From: Legionella gresilensis
GTDB taxonomy: Bacteria > Pseudomonadota > Gammaproteobacteria > Legionellales > Legionellaceae
Assembly (NCBI RefSeq): GCF_900639865.1
Contig: NZ_CAAAHX010000001.1
Span: 173,646 to 237,645 of the forward strand
Direction of reading: 5' to 3'
DNA: 64,000 nucleotides
Shown: piece by piece, positions 9,484-19,375 of the stretch
Numbering within the stretch: position 1 is the first letter of the stretch
How the letters are laid out: the number at the start of each line of letters is the position of its first letter
Made by a program: the position numbers and the translations under genes
The notes under the pieces: model-generated
What the model was told of the DNA's origin: nothing
Database searches by the model: none
What the model saw: the letters and a program-made list of their open reading frames with translations, nothing else

Positions 9484-10401
9484 TCAACTATCTTGTTGAC
9501 TAAACCTAATTACTTGACCTGAACTAGTCAAAACCCGTCCTTGATTAGGATCAATCAATTTAACCACACCGTATCCTGGAATATTCGTCCCCTCCCTTAC
9601 CGTAAGTGTAGACCCATTTGATGCAATTAACCACGCCCTACCAGGAATAACAGCTTGTATATAATACACTCTACGTGGAACAATTACCCGACGTACAACT
9701 TTTTTTACTTTTGGCGCTTTTTTTATTATCGATAATGCCGTAATTTGATTAACTTGTTTCTCTATTGTAGCAGAAAGTGTATTAATTATTTGGGTTAAAT
9801 TTTCAATCTTTACATTTAAATTACTTATATTTGAGTTAATCCCACTAAGCTGATTATTTAAGGTATTAATATCAGCTCGCATTCCTTGTTGATTAATATC
9901 TATTGCAGATATTTTTTGGTCAATTTGGCTTACATCAAGCGAAGGAGTACTTACAGCAACCGTAGTTGGTGTGGTTGTTGTCGATGAGGATGTTGTTGTT
10001 TGAACTGGTGCTACTTCTGCTGGCTGGGACTGCTGTGTCGGTAGATTATCAGTAGGTACTGCTGCAATAGGCGCAGAAGTATCAGCTGATATACCATTAG
10101 TCGTTGCTGTACTGGTTGTAACCGTTGATGATTGGTCAGTAGGTGTTGTTATAGCAGGGATACTTGCATCAGTTGACGTCGTTTTTTTAGTAAAAGAACT
10201 TATAAACCTATAGACTACTAAAGCTAAGAGAATTAGTACTATTGCAATAATTGCATTTCTTATCACATGACCTCCGCCACCGGCAGAGCGTACGCGAGTT
10301 GTGCGTTCGACAACTTCATCATCCTGGCCCATGGGATCAGTACTAATAGTATCGTAATCAACAAATTCATATTCATCATTATCTTGAATTTTATCTACCA
10401 T
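9484..10401 (-). CDS. icmG: IcmG/DotF, Dot/Icm core inner-membrane protein
   Basis: 305 aa, longer than the roughly 270 aa of L. pneumophila. An acidic cytoplasmic N-terminus (residues 1-45) precedes one transmembrane helix (about 48-65, IIAIVLILLALVVYRFI). A long Thr/Ser/Pro/Ala linker (about 70-155) follows, then a coiled-coil predicted by eye (about 158-215), and a small C-terminal beta domain containing VREGTNIPGYGVVKLID. DotF associates with DotG in the core complex and was proposed to contact substrates. The extra length lies in the low-complexity linker. Confidence 0.93.
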   Translation of the reverse strand: MVDKIQDNDEYEFVDYDTISTDPMGQDDEVVERTTRVRSAGGGGHVIRNAIIAIVLILLALVVYRFISSFTKKTTSTDASIPAITTPTDQSSTVTTSTATTNGISADTSAPIAAVPTDNLPTQQSQPAEVAPVQTTTSSSTTTTPTTVAVSTPSLDVSQIDQKISAIDINQQGMRADINTLNNQLSGINSNISNLNVKIENLTQIINTLSATIEKQVNQITALSIIKKAPKVKKVVRRVIVPRRVYYIQAVIPGRAWLIASNGSTLTVREGTNIPGYGVVKLIDPNQGRVLTSSGQVIRFSQQDS

Positions 10402-10419
10402 GTCTTACCCACTTTTAGC

Positions 10420-13400
10420 TTAAAGATTCATTAAATCCTGAGTAAATAGTACACCTATCCCAGTTCCCGAATAGACATATACTGTCGTTGGCGTAGAAAA
10501 TTGTTGCTGTGCAAATTGCCCCCAATTTCTACCTACTGTTGCTAATCCAATAACTGCATTTTCTAGTACCGAACGTCCAATACCATTTTGAATAGTAATA
10601 TTATCTCCACCACCTGTGCCGCCAATAGTTACCTGCGTATCAGCCGACTGGAATGCATTACCTAACCCTTCAATAAAAGAAGAGGCAAATAAAGAACCAT
10701 ACCGAAGTAAATAATGATGGTCTGTACGACTAGAAAGTGCTGTTCTAGCTGTATTTATATCAATAGCGTACGCATTTATGGGGGTACTTCTACTTGCTCC
10801 GGGAACTGACATAGTGTTAAAACTAATAACCATTTTATCGGCATTACTTGGCAAATTAAAGCTGCCAATTAATTTCGCGCCCTTAAATCTGCCAGAAACA
10901 ACAGTTGCTAAGATCGGTCCGGGTTCATCACTATTTACAGAAGTATCTATTACAGCAAAAAGAACATCTCCTGTTTTAATTAAAGCTTTTTGCTGAGCTG
11001 CACCATTAGAATTAATTACTGTAGTAGGGTTACCAATTACAGTTCTATTCGTTGAAGTTGTTTTCGTTGTAGTAGTCGTGGTCTTTTTTACAACAGGATT
11101 ACCAGCTATATAAGCTTGTAGTGCAACTTTATTCCAATTCTGCAAGTATTGATTTGCTATACCAAGCATTTGACTTTGTCGATCTTGTAAATGCTGCTGG
11201 TATCTTTGATCAGCCATTTGCTGATTCTGGCGAGCAACAACAGCTTGTAATTGAGCTTCCCTAGCATTGAGATTAGCTGACGGGATATTACTTGCTGCAA
11301 TATTTTGTGTAGCCGCCGTAGCCCCTGCAATAGTAGGAATACTAGAATCAACAGGAACGTCACTAGATAACGTATTCAAACCTGGAACTTGAGAGCCTAC
11401 TGCAGTTTCAGTTGGGCCAAATCCCGCTGCCTTTAAATCTGCATCACTGTAGCCCGCAGCTTTTAATTCCCGAGCGCCAAATCCCGCTTGTTTTAAATCT
11501 TGAGCACTAAAGCCAGCCGCTCTTAACTGACTAGCATTAAGCCCTAGCGCTTTTAGTTCAGCTGCACTAAAACCTGCCTCTCTTAATTGAGCAGGCGTAA
11601 ATCCAAGTTTTTTTAAATCTTGCGCAGAGAAACCTGCGTCACGTAATTCTCGTGGTCCATAACCTGCTGCTCGCAATTGATCAGCCGTAAAACCTGCATT
11701 TTTTAATTCAGCAGCAGTAAAACCGGCATTTCTTAGATCTTGTGCAGAAAAACCTGCGGCTTTTAAAGCAGCAGCACTACAACCTAAGGTTTCTCTAATA
11801 GTTGTTGCAGAAACACCTGCTGACCGCGCTGCACTTAATGCTGCAACGCTACAATCTGCTGTACGCCCTGCAGCAATTAAAGCAGCTGGCGTTCTACTTA
11901 ATTGACTTAATTGGGCTGGCGTTAAAGTTGTTCCCGGTAACCCACCCGGGCTAAAACCGGCATTTTCTAGAGCGCGTTCACTATAACCTGCTGCCCTTAA
12001 AGCCTGCTCGCTACAGCCATTTAGTTGCTTAATTCGACTTGCTGAAACACCTTGTTTAAGCAGAGCATTTAGCTTAGCAGGGTCGCATCCGGCGGCTTTT
12101 ATGGCCGCATCAGAAGCTGCCATAGCGGCTCTTATTTGTTCTGGATTAAATCCAGCCGCTGCTAAATCCTGCGGCGTAAATCCTGCATCTGCTAATGCTC
12201 TAGCATTATAACCAGCTGCTCGCAGTGTTTGCGCACTACAACCATTTAGATCACGTATCTGAGCCGCTGAGACGCCTTGCTTTAAAAGAGCGCTTAATTT
12301 AGCAGGATCACAATCGGCAACACGGATTGCTACATTAGGATCTGCTAAAGCGGCTTTGATTTGGTCAGGTGTAAAGCCAGCTACGGCTAAATCTTGTGGT
12401 GTAAATCCTGCATCTAACAAATCAGCAGCATTAAAACCTGCCGCTCTTAGAGCTTGTGCGCTACAGCCATTTAGCTCATGTATCCTTCTTGCAGATACTC
12501 CTTGATCAAACAAACTTTTTAATTTCTCTGGATCACAATCAGCAGCTCTAATGGTATTATTATCTACCGGCACCGTGCCTGCATTACGTATTTGTGCTGG
12601 TGTAAAACCTGCATCCTCTAAATCATCTCCTGTAAAACCTGCAGCTCTTAAGGTTTGTGGATTACAGCCAGCATATTGGCGAATAAGCCTTGCACTTACC
12701 CCAGCTAGCCTTTCATTACGTAACGCAGCTACATTACAATCAGCTTGTCTAATATCATTAGCTGTAACACCAGGTGGTAATTCAGATTGAGCTGCAGAAA
12801 TATCAGCTGGTGGAAAGCCTGCTTGAGCTAAATCTTGCGGTGTAAATCCTGCATTTAATAAGTCACGAGCACTATAGCCAGCTTGCCGTAGTTGATCAGG
12901 TGTAAAACCTGCGCCTCTCAAATCAGCTGCAGTAAAGCCTGCTTCTCTTAATTGCTGAGGCGTATAATTTGCTGCTTTTAATTGCGCCACACTACACCCA
13001 TTAATTCGCCTAATGGCGCCTGCGCTAACACCTGCAGCTCGAAGACGAGTTAGTGCTTCAGGTTGGCAATCTGCCCTTTGAACATCAGCTATAGAAATAT
13101 TATGAGGCAGCCCACTTGCACGTGCTATTTCTTGCGGAGAATAACCTGCACCTTTTAACTCACCATCGCTAAAACCACCATCTTTTAATGCTTGAGCACT
13201 AAAACCTGCGTCACGAAGTTCACAAGCATTGAACTGACAAGTACGTAGGCGCTCCGCTGTATAACCAATACTTTTAAATTGGTTGGCATTAAAGCCTGCC
13301 GCTTTTAACTCTTGGCAGGAGCATACTTGCTGTAATGCATTTATTTGATAACCAACATCCTTAAGTTGTATACAAGTACAAGCGTTTCTAAGTACAATTA

Positions 13401-13884
13401 AATTTGCACCTTGAGCAACTACTTTATTGACCGTTGTCTTACTGCAATTATTATTTTGTAAATCTTGCAACCACAAGCTACGTTGATTCCCAGCTTGCTC
13501 AGCCGTACTTAAACCTGTAAAACTTAACCCACCTTCTCCTCCCTGCGAGCCTACAACTTGGACACCAGAACCAAGTGCTTGTGAACGAACTATGGTAGGG
13601 ATAGCGCTACTACCTGTTTTAAGTGCAGCTTGAGCTTGATTAACATTTTGGGTTTCTTGTAACTTCGCATATTGAATAGTTGGGTCAAGAGCACCGGGAA
13701 TAGATTGAATACCTGGCACATAATTTACAGAGGAGGGACTTACTGATGCTTCCTCACCAGAGCGCACAAAACGTAATACGCCATATAAGACCGCTATAAT
13801 TAAAAGTATGGCTGTAAAAACAATAATAACGCGTGAACGGGTATTGGTGAATAACGCCTGCAAATTTTCTTTTCTACCTGCCAT
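10420..13884 (-). CDS. icmE: IcmE/DotG, VirB10-like core channel protein with long repeat domain
   Basis: 1154 aa, about 100 longer than the L. pneumophila protein. One N-terminal transmembrane helix spans about residues 18-38 (VIIVFTAILLIIAVLYGV). A huge repeat domain covers about residues 188-828, built of roughly 10-residue units of the type L-x-x-A-G-F-[ST]-x-x-[DE]. A linker with a KKTTTTTTKTT stretch follows, then a C-terminal VirB10/TrbI-like domain of about 200 residues. DotG spans the envelope from inner membrane to the outer-membrane DotC/D/H ring. Several Cys-bearing repeats (AACDP- or NGCSA-like) interrupt the regular units. Sits 4 bp after icmK. Confidence 0.96.
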   Translation of the reverse strand: MAGRKENLQALFTNTRSRVIIVFTAILLIIAVLYGVLRFVRSGEEASVSPSSVNYVPGIQSIPGALDPTIQYAKLQETQNVNQAQAALKTGSSAIPTIVRSQALGSGVQVVGSQGGEGGLSFTGLSTAEQAGNQRSLWLQDLQNNNCSKTTVNKVVAQGANLIVLRNACTCIQLKDVGYQINALQQVCSCQELKAAGFNANQFKSIGYTAERLRTCQFNACELRDAGFSAQALKDGGFSDGELKGAGYSPQEIARASGLPHNISIADVQRADCQPEALTRLRAAGVSAGAIRRINGCSVAQLKAANYTPQQLREAGFTAADLRGAGFTPDQLRQAGYSARDLLNAGFTPQDLAQAGFPPADISAAQSELPPGVTANDIRQADCNVAALRNERLAGVSARLIRQYAGCNPQTLRAAGFTGDDLEDAGFTPAQIRNAGTVPVDNNTIRAADCDPEKLKSLFDQGVSARRIHELNGCSAQALRAAGFNAADLLDAGFTPQDLAVAGFTPDQIKAALADPNVAIRVADCDPAKLSALLKQGVSAAQIRDLNGCSAQTLRAAGYNARALADAGFTPQDLAAAGFNPEQIRAAMAASDAAIKAAGCDPAKLNALLKQGVSASRIKQLNGCSEQALRAAGYSERALENAGFSPGGLPGTTLTPAQLSQLSRTPAALIAAGRTADCSVAALSAARSAGVSATTIRETLGCSAAALKAAGFSAQDLRNAGFTAAELKNAGFTADQLRAAGYGPRELRDAGFSAQDLKKLGFTPAQLREAGFSAAELKALGLNASQLRAAGFSAQDLKQAGFGARELKAAGYSDADLKAAGFGPTETAVGSQVPGLNTLSSDVPVDSSIPTIAGATAATQNIAASNIPSANLNAREAQLQAVVARQNQQMADQRYQQHLQDRQSQMLGIANQYLQNWNKVALQAYIAGNPVVKKTTTTTTKTTSTNRTVIGNPTTVINSNGAAQQKALIKTGDVLFAVIDTSVNSDEPGPILATVVSGRFKGAKLIGSFNLPSNADKMVISFNTMSVPGASRSTPINAYAIDINTARTALSSRTDHHYLLRYGSLFASSFIEGLGNAFQSADTQVTIGGTGGGDNITIQNGIGRSVLENAVIGLATVGRNWGQFAQQQFSTPTTVYVYSGTGIGVLFTQDLMNL
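11400..13320 (-). repeat. Coding tandem repeats of dotG (about 10-codon units)
   Basis: Tandem degenerate repeats of about 30 nt encode Leu-x-x-Ala-Gly-Phe pentapeptide-like units. Larger blocks of about 75 residues are also repeated: at least three consecutive blocks around 11,990-12,560 share the pattern Cys-Asp-Pro-x-Lys-Leu ... Gly-Val-Ser-Ala ... Asn-Gly-Cys-Ser ... Leu-Arg-Ala-Ala-Gly. This two-level periodicity indicates recent block duplication on top of the ancient 10-mer repeat, and likely makes the region length-variable. Confidence 0.85.
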
Positions 13885-13888
13885 GTGA

Positions 13889-15040
13889 TTATAACCCTTC
13901 TACCTTAAGCTGCATGACTTTTCCATGCCAAGATACAAGCAAAACAGGAGACTTTTGCATTTCATAAGCATGCATACCGTCTGCGCTTGTCATACTGCTA
14001 ATCCATCCTGGCGATAAAATTGTAAGGTTAGTTCTAACATACATTCTATTATTAAATAGCCATGCTCTAGCATCACCCCCACTGACAGTTAACCGCTGAC
14101 TTCCACCTGGCGGTACACCATCTAGAACATGTAATAAAAGATCATTTGCGCTTGGAGGTAAACCTACTTCAGCTACAGGGGTGATAGCATGGGGACCATA
14201 ACCTTGGACACGTAAATCAACTCGATAATCAACTGCTTTTTGGCCAGGAATAAGAGTTAGCATTACAGGTGTATTTAATCCTCTTAACCTTACAGCCAAA
14301 TTTCCATACGTATAGAGCTTCGTTGCTTGAATCATTAAAGTGTTACTTGTTCTATCCCATTGGATATTAAATGATGAAGGATCACCAAGATCATAAGCAC
14401 TAATAGGCCATGGCGCGCCTGTTGAGTCTAAAAATACTAAGGAAGAGACAAATCCTTGTGCTAAACGAATAACAGGTGGTGTAGAACCAGGAGATAAATT
14501 AACAAATTGTGACGTTGCTGTTGGTTTAGGTGGAACCCCAGCTGGTGATGCTTGAGCAAACTCTGCTGTTTGAAACATTTGCTTTAAACGGATGGTTTGC
14601 TCAGGAGTTAAAGGAAATAATTGTTGTGCTACACTCTCAAAAGCAACTTCATCTAAAGACTCCTTATTTATAACGGGCACCGGATTTACGGCCGCTTCAG
14701 CGGTAGTCGTCGTAGTAGTTGATGTACTAGGAACTGTGCTAACAGCTGGTACGTTCCTAGTAGTAGTCGTCGTCACAGCCCTAGTCGGCGAGTTAGCAAT
14801 ATTAGGTATTACACTTGTACTTTGTGTTTTCGTATCACTAGCTGTGGTTGTAGTTTTAGTTTGAGTTGTATTGGTACTGCTTCCTTGATTCTGAGATAAC
14901 CGCTGTTGTAATAGCCGTAACTGCTGTAAAGCCTGTTGGGCAGAATCCGATTGGTCAGAGGCATAGAGTACTGAACTCAGTATAGTCATAGCAAATATTA
15001 GACTAGCTTTCGCTGTAATACTGTTTTTTGGCTTGAACAT
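13889..15040 (-). CDS. icmK: IcmK/DotH, Dot/Icm outer-membrane ring protein
   Basis: 383 aa. An N-terminal signal peptide ends near residue 28 (LIFAMTILSSVLYAS). A Gln-rich helical segment follows, then a Thr/Ser-rich linker (about 55-115) and a C-terminal beta-rich domain (about 180-383), VirB9-like in role. DotH forms the outer-membrane ring with DotC, DotD and DotG. The linker is a little longer than in L. pneumophila (about 361 aa). It is followed by icmE after 4 bp and preceded by icmL after 2 bp. Confidence 0.94.
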   Translation of the reverse strand: MFKPKNSITAKASLIFAMTILSSVLYASDQSDSAQQALQQLRLLQQRLSQNQGSSTNTTQTKTTTTASDTKTQSTSVIPNIANSPTRAVTTTTTRNVPAVSTVPSTSTTTTTTAEAAVNPVPVINKESLDEVAFESVAQQLFPLTPEQTIRLKQMFQTAEFAQASPAGVPPKPTATSQFVNLSPGSTPPVIRLAQGFVSSLVFLDSTGAPWPISAYDLGDPSSFNIQWDRTSNTLMIQATKLYTYGNLAVRLRGLNTPVMLTLIPGQKAVDYRVDLRVQGYGPHAITPVAEVGLPPSANDLLLHVLDGVPPGGSQRLTVSGGDARAWLFNNRMYVRTNLTILSPGWISSMTSADGMHAYEMQKSPVLLVSWHGKVMQLKVEGL

Positions 15041-15042
15041 AA

Positions 15043-15681
15043 TTAGGTTACTCCGCCACTTGCTGGACCAACTACAAACTGTGCAATTCCTATACCGCGA
15101 GGTGAATTAAGGGTTGAAACTCGCGTTATTAGCATAGTAACCACATTATTTTGTTGAGAAAATTCACTTGCACTTTGATAAGTTACCAGTAAAGGCATTT
15201 GAATTCGCCATGAATAACGACCATTTAGTAAGCCTTTTTGTAAGATAATGGGCGCTCTTGTTGCCACTGCTGACACAATTAGCTTTTTAGCTTTAACGGC
15301 ATCAAGATTATTAGATTGTTGCAATGCCACTAAAAATTGTTGCCAACCTTCTGCTGTAAAAAATCCGGATGCTGCTTGTAACTCATCACGATAATTAACA
15401 AAATTATAAGTAAATGCTGCGATAGCAGCCTGGTTAGCCCATTGTAAAACCGCTGAATCAGATTGATTAGGTTCATTTAAAGGAAAAATTGGCGTAATTC
15501 GCCCATTAATACTTGTAGCAAAATATTTAGGTGCTGGTGGGTGGGTGAGTAAATAAGCTAACATACATCCTAAAATAAAATTAGTAAGCAATGAAATGAG
15601 TAAACCTAGAACCATTTTTCTTTGACCATCACGGTAAAACTCATTACGCAAAGTTACTGCTGTTAGCGAATCTTTAACCAT
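15043..15681 (-). CDS. icmL: IcmL/DotI, Dot/Icm inner-membrane complex protein
   Basis: 212 aa, the usual family length. A short cytoplasmic N-terminus precedes one transmembrane helix (about residues 24-46, VLGLLISLLTNFILGCMLAY) and a periplasmic DotI/VirB8-like domain. DotI forms a ring complex with DotJ, the partial paralogue encoded just upstream. Tightly packed in the operon: 12 bp after icmM and 2 bp before icmK. Confidence 0.95.
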   Translation of the reverse strand: MVKDSLTAVTLRNEFYRDGQRKMVLGLLISLLTNFILGCMLAYLLTHPPAPKYFATSINGRITPIFPLNEPNQSDSAVLQWANQAAIAAFTYNFVNYRDELQAASGFFTAEGWQQFLVALQQSNNLDAVKAKKLIVSAVATRAPIILQKGLLNGRYSWRIQMPLLVTYQSASEFSQQNNVVTMLITRVSTLNSPRGIGIAQFVVGPASGGVT

Positions 15682-15693
15682 CTCTTCCTCTTT

Positions 15694-15978
15694 TTATTGT
15701 GGTATGGCTTTCTCTTCATTATCATCAACTGGATCTGGCGACAGTAAAAATCGTGATGAGTAATTTGGTGTAGCTAATGGGGTAAGTTTAATAGGAGGCG
15801 TAATTCCACTGCTTGCATAAAATGTCCGCTCCGGCCTATTTAAATATACATAGCTAATAGCAACACAAATAAATACGTTCAATGCCATAGACAGTAATAA
15901 GAACTTTAATGCTCGTCTATATGTCATTACATAAAATGATTTAGACTGTTTTATTCTATTCCAAGACTGACGACTCAT
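15694..15978 (-). CDS. icmM: IcmM/DotJ, truncated DotI-like membrane protein
   Basis: 94 aa. It has one transmembrane helix (about residues 25-46, FLLLSMALNVFICVAISYVY) and a short periplasmic tail. It corresponds to the N-terminal half of DotI/IcmL, with which it forms a heterocomplex in the inner membrane. The tail ends after a Pro-rich stretch. A 169-bp gap separates it from icmN upstream. Confidence 0.9.
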   Translation of the reverse strand: MSRQSWNRIKQSKSFYVMTYRRALKFLLLSMALNVFICVAISYVYLNRPERTFYASSGITPPIKLTPLATPNYSSRFLLSPDPVDDNEEKAIPQ

Positions 15979-16147
15979 TTAAACCTCATTTAAGGCATTA
16001 AGCAATAAGCTTTTAAATTTCTTAACAATTATTAGCTACTCTATAGTTACTTCTATCTCTCCAAATACTACCTTTATCATATCAGGGCGCACCTCAATTA
16101 AGCCTAATACAAAAGTTAATCACCGCTCTAACACAGCATACTTTTAC

Positions 16148-16726
16148 TTAAGCAACAACGTCTCGAAAAGTAATCTCAACTCTGGAATTTAAAGACCGGT
16201 CTCCTCCTTGCATAAATGCTGATATAGGTTTTTCGCTTCCTGCACCTTCTGCAAAAAGAAAACGACTATCTATACCTTGTGACCATAAATAATCAGCAAC
16301 TGCCCTAGCACGCGCTAAAGTTAATGATTGCTCTCTCTTAGAAGAAACATAAGGGCTACTATAACTTGTTACATTAACGCCTACTTTTCTAAATTGCTGC
16401 ATAAACTTAACAACTTTATTTAGAACTGAATATGCCCCCCACTTTATTCTTGGTGATTGATCAGCAAATAAAACCGTCGAAGGAATACTGATTAAATAAT
16501 CAGAGCCAATAGTAATGACTTGAACACCACATTTAGCAAAGCCAGCTTGCTGGGCAATAACATAAGCATCAGAAGAGCCTTTAACTCGAGTAGGCAATTT
16601 AAAACCCTGTTGAGTAAGGAGTAACATCTTTCCATTACCACAGCAGCAACCTGTCAAGATTAAGGATGATAATATGATAAAATATCTAATCCATAGGGTT
16701 AAATAACCAACACTCTCTCGTTTCAC
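16148..16726 (-). CDS. icmN: IcmN/DotK, OmpA-like lipoprotein
   Basis: 192 aa. A lipoprotein signal with lipobox L-T-G-C places the lipidated Cys at residue 27, in an unusual run of three Cys. The C-terminal half (about 95-192) is OmpA-like, with the NSRVEITF ending typical of peptidoglycan-binding OmpA domains. DotK is a peripheral outer-membrane part of the Dot/Icm core. The 303-bp upstream gap suggests it starts a transcript of its own. Confidence 0.93.
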   Translation of the reverse strand: MKRESVGYLTLWIRYFIILSSLILTGCCCGNGKMLLLTQQGFKLPTRVKGSSDAYVIAQQAGFAKCGVQVITIGSDYLISIPSTVLFADQSPRIKWGAYSVLNKVVKFMQQFRKVGVNVTSYSSPYVSSKREQSLTLARARAVADYLWSQGIDSRFLFAEGAGSEKPISAFMQGGDRSLNSRVEITFRDVVA

Positions 16727-17029
16727 TTAAAATCCTGTCGCCAATATTGCTAATTCATTTTAGTAAAATCAAAACATACAAATCTTCAGGTTACAAGGGA
16801 TTCATAAAAAATTCATAAACCATTCAAAAAAATGCTTATTAACAGAGCAATAAATGTTTTTTATTTCAAAACCTTACATACGCCAAGTCATTATAGCTGT
16901 CAAGAGTTAGTAAAATAAAAATAAGCTTATTTGAAGTTAAAAGCTAGTCGTATGTACGATCATTATTTTGTACAAATGCTAGATTTGGAGAGTTTAAATT
17001 AGAACTTGATCACTTACTTCAGCTAAGTA
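16727..17029. other. 303-bp intergenic gap, icmO to icmN
   Basis: No gene is visible. On the minus strand there is a consensus -35 hexamer TTGACA (16898-16903) and an immediately following TATAAT (16890-16895). They are only 2 bp apart, so they cannot form one sigma-70 promoter, but either could be half of a promoter for icmN about 170 bp downstream. The rest is A/T-rich. Confidence 0.35.
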
Positions 17030-19375
17030 TTAATCATTTTTATCTTCTAAACTTGCTTTATCACGCTCGCTGGCAATTCTATTAGAAAGCTCATTAGCAA
17101 GCTCAGCAAGTTCTTCGCCACTAATATAATCCCTTTCTTGGGGCGGATAACTGGTAGCTGTTTTAAAATCTTTAATAAGTTCATTTGATATAGAACCTGC
17201 GTATTTATCTTTTGCACCGCTTAAGCGTTCGATGGTAGATAGATAATTACGGGTATTATTAACATCCAATAAAGGTAGAGAAAATTGCTCGGTATCTTTA
17301 ACTAGAAGAGGTAATGAACCTGGTTGTTGCCGTAATTGATTGAAGATTGTTAATACCCCTTCTTCTTCTTCCTCAATAATATCTTCAAGTGGGGGTAATT
17401 CATTTTGTCCATGATATGCAAGTAAAGCAGCTACCCCACGCTCTATTGGCTCTGAAATGGTGGACTCATGTAATGCCTGTGTTATGAGCGTGATTTCTTC
17501 GCTTTCTATATCTTTATTAATACTTAAATCACCACTGTCTAATATTTGTTGAAAACCAGAAAGTTGCTTTTGTAATTTTGCTAAATAATCATCAGCTGGT
17601 GGCTCAACTTTTAAAAATTGATTTAATTTTAATTGCTTAACTGGTTTCGGATTAGCATAAAACATGCGAGCCCTTACAATCTTTGATTTAAAGAAGATAT
17701 GAGCTTCACCTTCAGTTTGTTCTTTTAAATCTAATAAATCGATACGAGCACGTTTTTCAAATGAAGAACTCTTCGTATCCATATAAGTATTTGCGATACT
17801 GGTATCTTTAGTTTGAAAAGAGTCTACTTTAGTGACATAAGCTTCACCCGCAGTCTTAGTAAAGAAATCCCAAGTCTCAGTAGGATCTTCAAGTTTCATA
17901 CAAATTTTAATATTCGTATTTGCACCAATGGAAGCAGCTTCCTCTTTAGAAGCCTTTTGGAAGGCTGGTAAATCTTGCCCTGCAAAGATAGCAGAAAAAC
18001 CTAACGAACGTGCCTGAGCTGGCACAACAGCAAATCCTTGTACTGCATAGTAACCATACTCGTCTAAGATGCACATATAAGGAGTAGGCGCATTGGTTGC
18101 TTTACGCTCAATAACATCTCGATAATCCCCCTCTACTTCTTCTCCTAAACCTGCGGCCATCATTGCTTTTAAGGAAGATACAATTACTTTCCCTAAGTTC
18201 GCTAATTCATCGGGAGATTTTTCTAAAGCAGGCAGTAACACGACCAAGATACGTCGGTTTAAAACAACATCTTTAAAATCTACTTCAGCAAGATTTGTCC
18301 TAATAATATGGCCATAGGTATCTGCTAAAGATGAGAAAGTTCGCGTTAACTGCATGGTGATGAAGCCATGTTGCTCTAAAACTTGCGATACTTGCTTACC
18401 TTTTTTTTCTTTATTATATCCAGGTAAGTTAAAGACATAGTTACGTAGAGGATCAGTTACAAGTTTTGGAACTGACTCAATATTAATACTTTCTTGTTCA
18501 TCACGAGGAAATACTTTATCTATTACAATTGCTTCTAGCCGATTTAAATCAAAGTAATTTCGAATAGTATTGGCATCCAATAAAATTGCACCCTCGTCCC
18601 GCATATAAACTAATAACTTCATTAATGCCTCAACGAAGCTTATAGCTCGGCCTTTCCACATATCACCATCGGAAGATTGATTGGATGAGCCCATTAGGCT
18701 TACAACTAGCTGCGTTAGCATACTAGATGAACCTTGGCAAAATGGATTAAGGGTATTAGAAAGACGTTTTTCCTGTGGTCCAATGATGTCCCTAGCGCCT
18801 GTCATAAAGTTGATAAGTAATAAATCATCTTCACGTCCCATGCTACGTACCATGGAAAAAACTTTGGCATATAAAGAGTTATCACCTTTTCCATCGACAT
18901 AAATAAAGCCACTTGCTTGCACCAAAGCATTAAATGCTAGTGACACTAACGCTTCTGTTTTACCGCTACCAGTTGAGCCGAAAATTAAAGCATGAGTTCG
19001 CATATCTTCATTAGCAAACCATAACTCTTCATTTGTTTTTCTATCATTACCGAAAAATGTAATTCCACGCGCGATATTCGGTGTCTTAATACCTGGCTTT
19101 AAATCATTATAATCTTTTACTTGCGCAACTTTAGGTAAGCGAAAAGGAAGGGTTTGTTTCCTAGTAAAACTATAAAGAAAACAAAAAAAACCTAATATTA
19201 ATCCGACAGTAGCAAGTGCAGTCATATAATAAGCTACGCCTGCAAACATCACTAATATAATCGATGCATTAGTTGGGTCTGAAAAAAAGTCAGCAATACG
19301 TTGCCCTATTGTACGCGTATCTCTTAAGAGCAGCGTAGGGTCAATTTCATGCCTTGAATCAATACCTCGCATCAT
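17030..19375 (-). CDS. icmO: IcmO/DotL, type IV coupling protein ATPase
   Basis: 781 aa. Two N-terminal transmembrane segments lie at about residues 35-85. Walker A GSTGSGKTEA is near residues 131-140 and Walker B MCILDEYGYY near residues 431-440. The long acidic C-terminal extension (about 590-781, including a run of Glu) is the region that in the family binds DotN, IcmS/IcmW and LvgA. The start overlaps the stop of icmP (ATGA), so the two are translationally coupled. Length matches L. pneumophila DotL (783 aa). Confidence 0.97.
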   Translation of the reverse strand: MMRGIDSRHEIDPTLLLRDTRTIGQRIADFFSDPTNASIILVMFAGVAYYMTALATVGLILGFFCFLYSFTRKQTLPFRLPKVAQVKDYNDLKPGIKTPNIARGITFFGNDRKTNEELWFANEDMRTHALIFGSTGSGKTEALVSLAFNALVQASGFIYVDGKGDNSLYAKVFSMVRSMGREDDLLLINFMTGARDIIGPQEKRLSNTLNPFCQGSSSMLTQLVVSLMGSSNQSSDGDMWKGRAISFVEALMKLLVYMRDEGAILLDANTIRNYFDLNRLEAIVIDKVFPRDEQESINIESVPKLVTDPLRNYVFNLPGYNKEKKGKQVSQVLEQHGFITMQLTRTFSSLADTYGHIIRTNLAEVDFKDVVLNRRILVVLLPALEKSPDELANLGKVIVSSLKAMMAAGLGEEVEGDYRDVIERKATNAPTPYMCILDEYGYYAVQGFAVVPAQARSLGFSAIFAGQDLPAFQKASKEEAASIGANTNIKICMKLEDPTETWDFFTKTAGEAYVTKVDSFQTKDTSIANTYMDTKSSSFEKRARIDLLDLKEQTEGEAHIFFKSKIVRARMFYANPKPVKQLKLNQFLKVEPPADDYLAKLQKQLSGFQQILDSGDLSINKDIESEEITLITQALHESTISEPIERGVAALLAYHGQNELPPLEDIIEEEEEGVLTIFNQLRQQPGSLPLLVKDTEQFSLPLLDVNNTRNYLSTIERLSGAKDKYAGSISNELIKDFKTATSYPPQERDYISGEELAELANELSNRIASERDKASLEDKND

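Noticed and set aside
14592..14864. Val-rich plus-strand ORF inside icmK
   Set aside because: It is the reverse-complement shadow of the Thr/Ser-rich linker of DotH.
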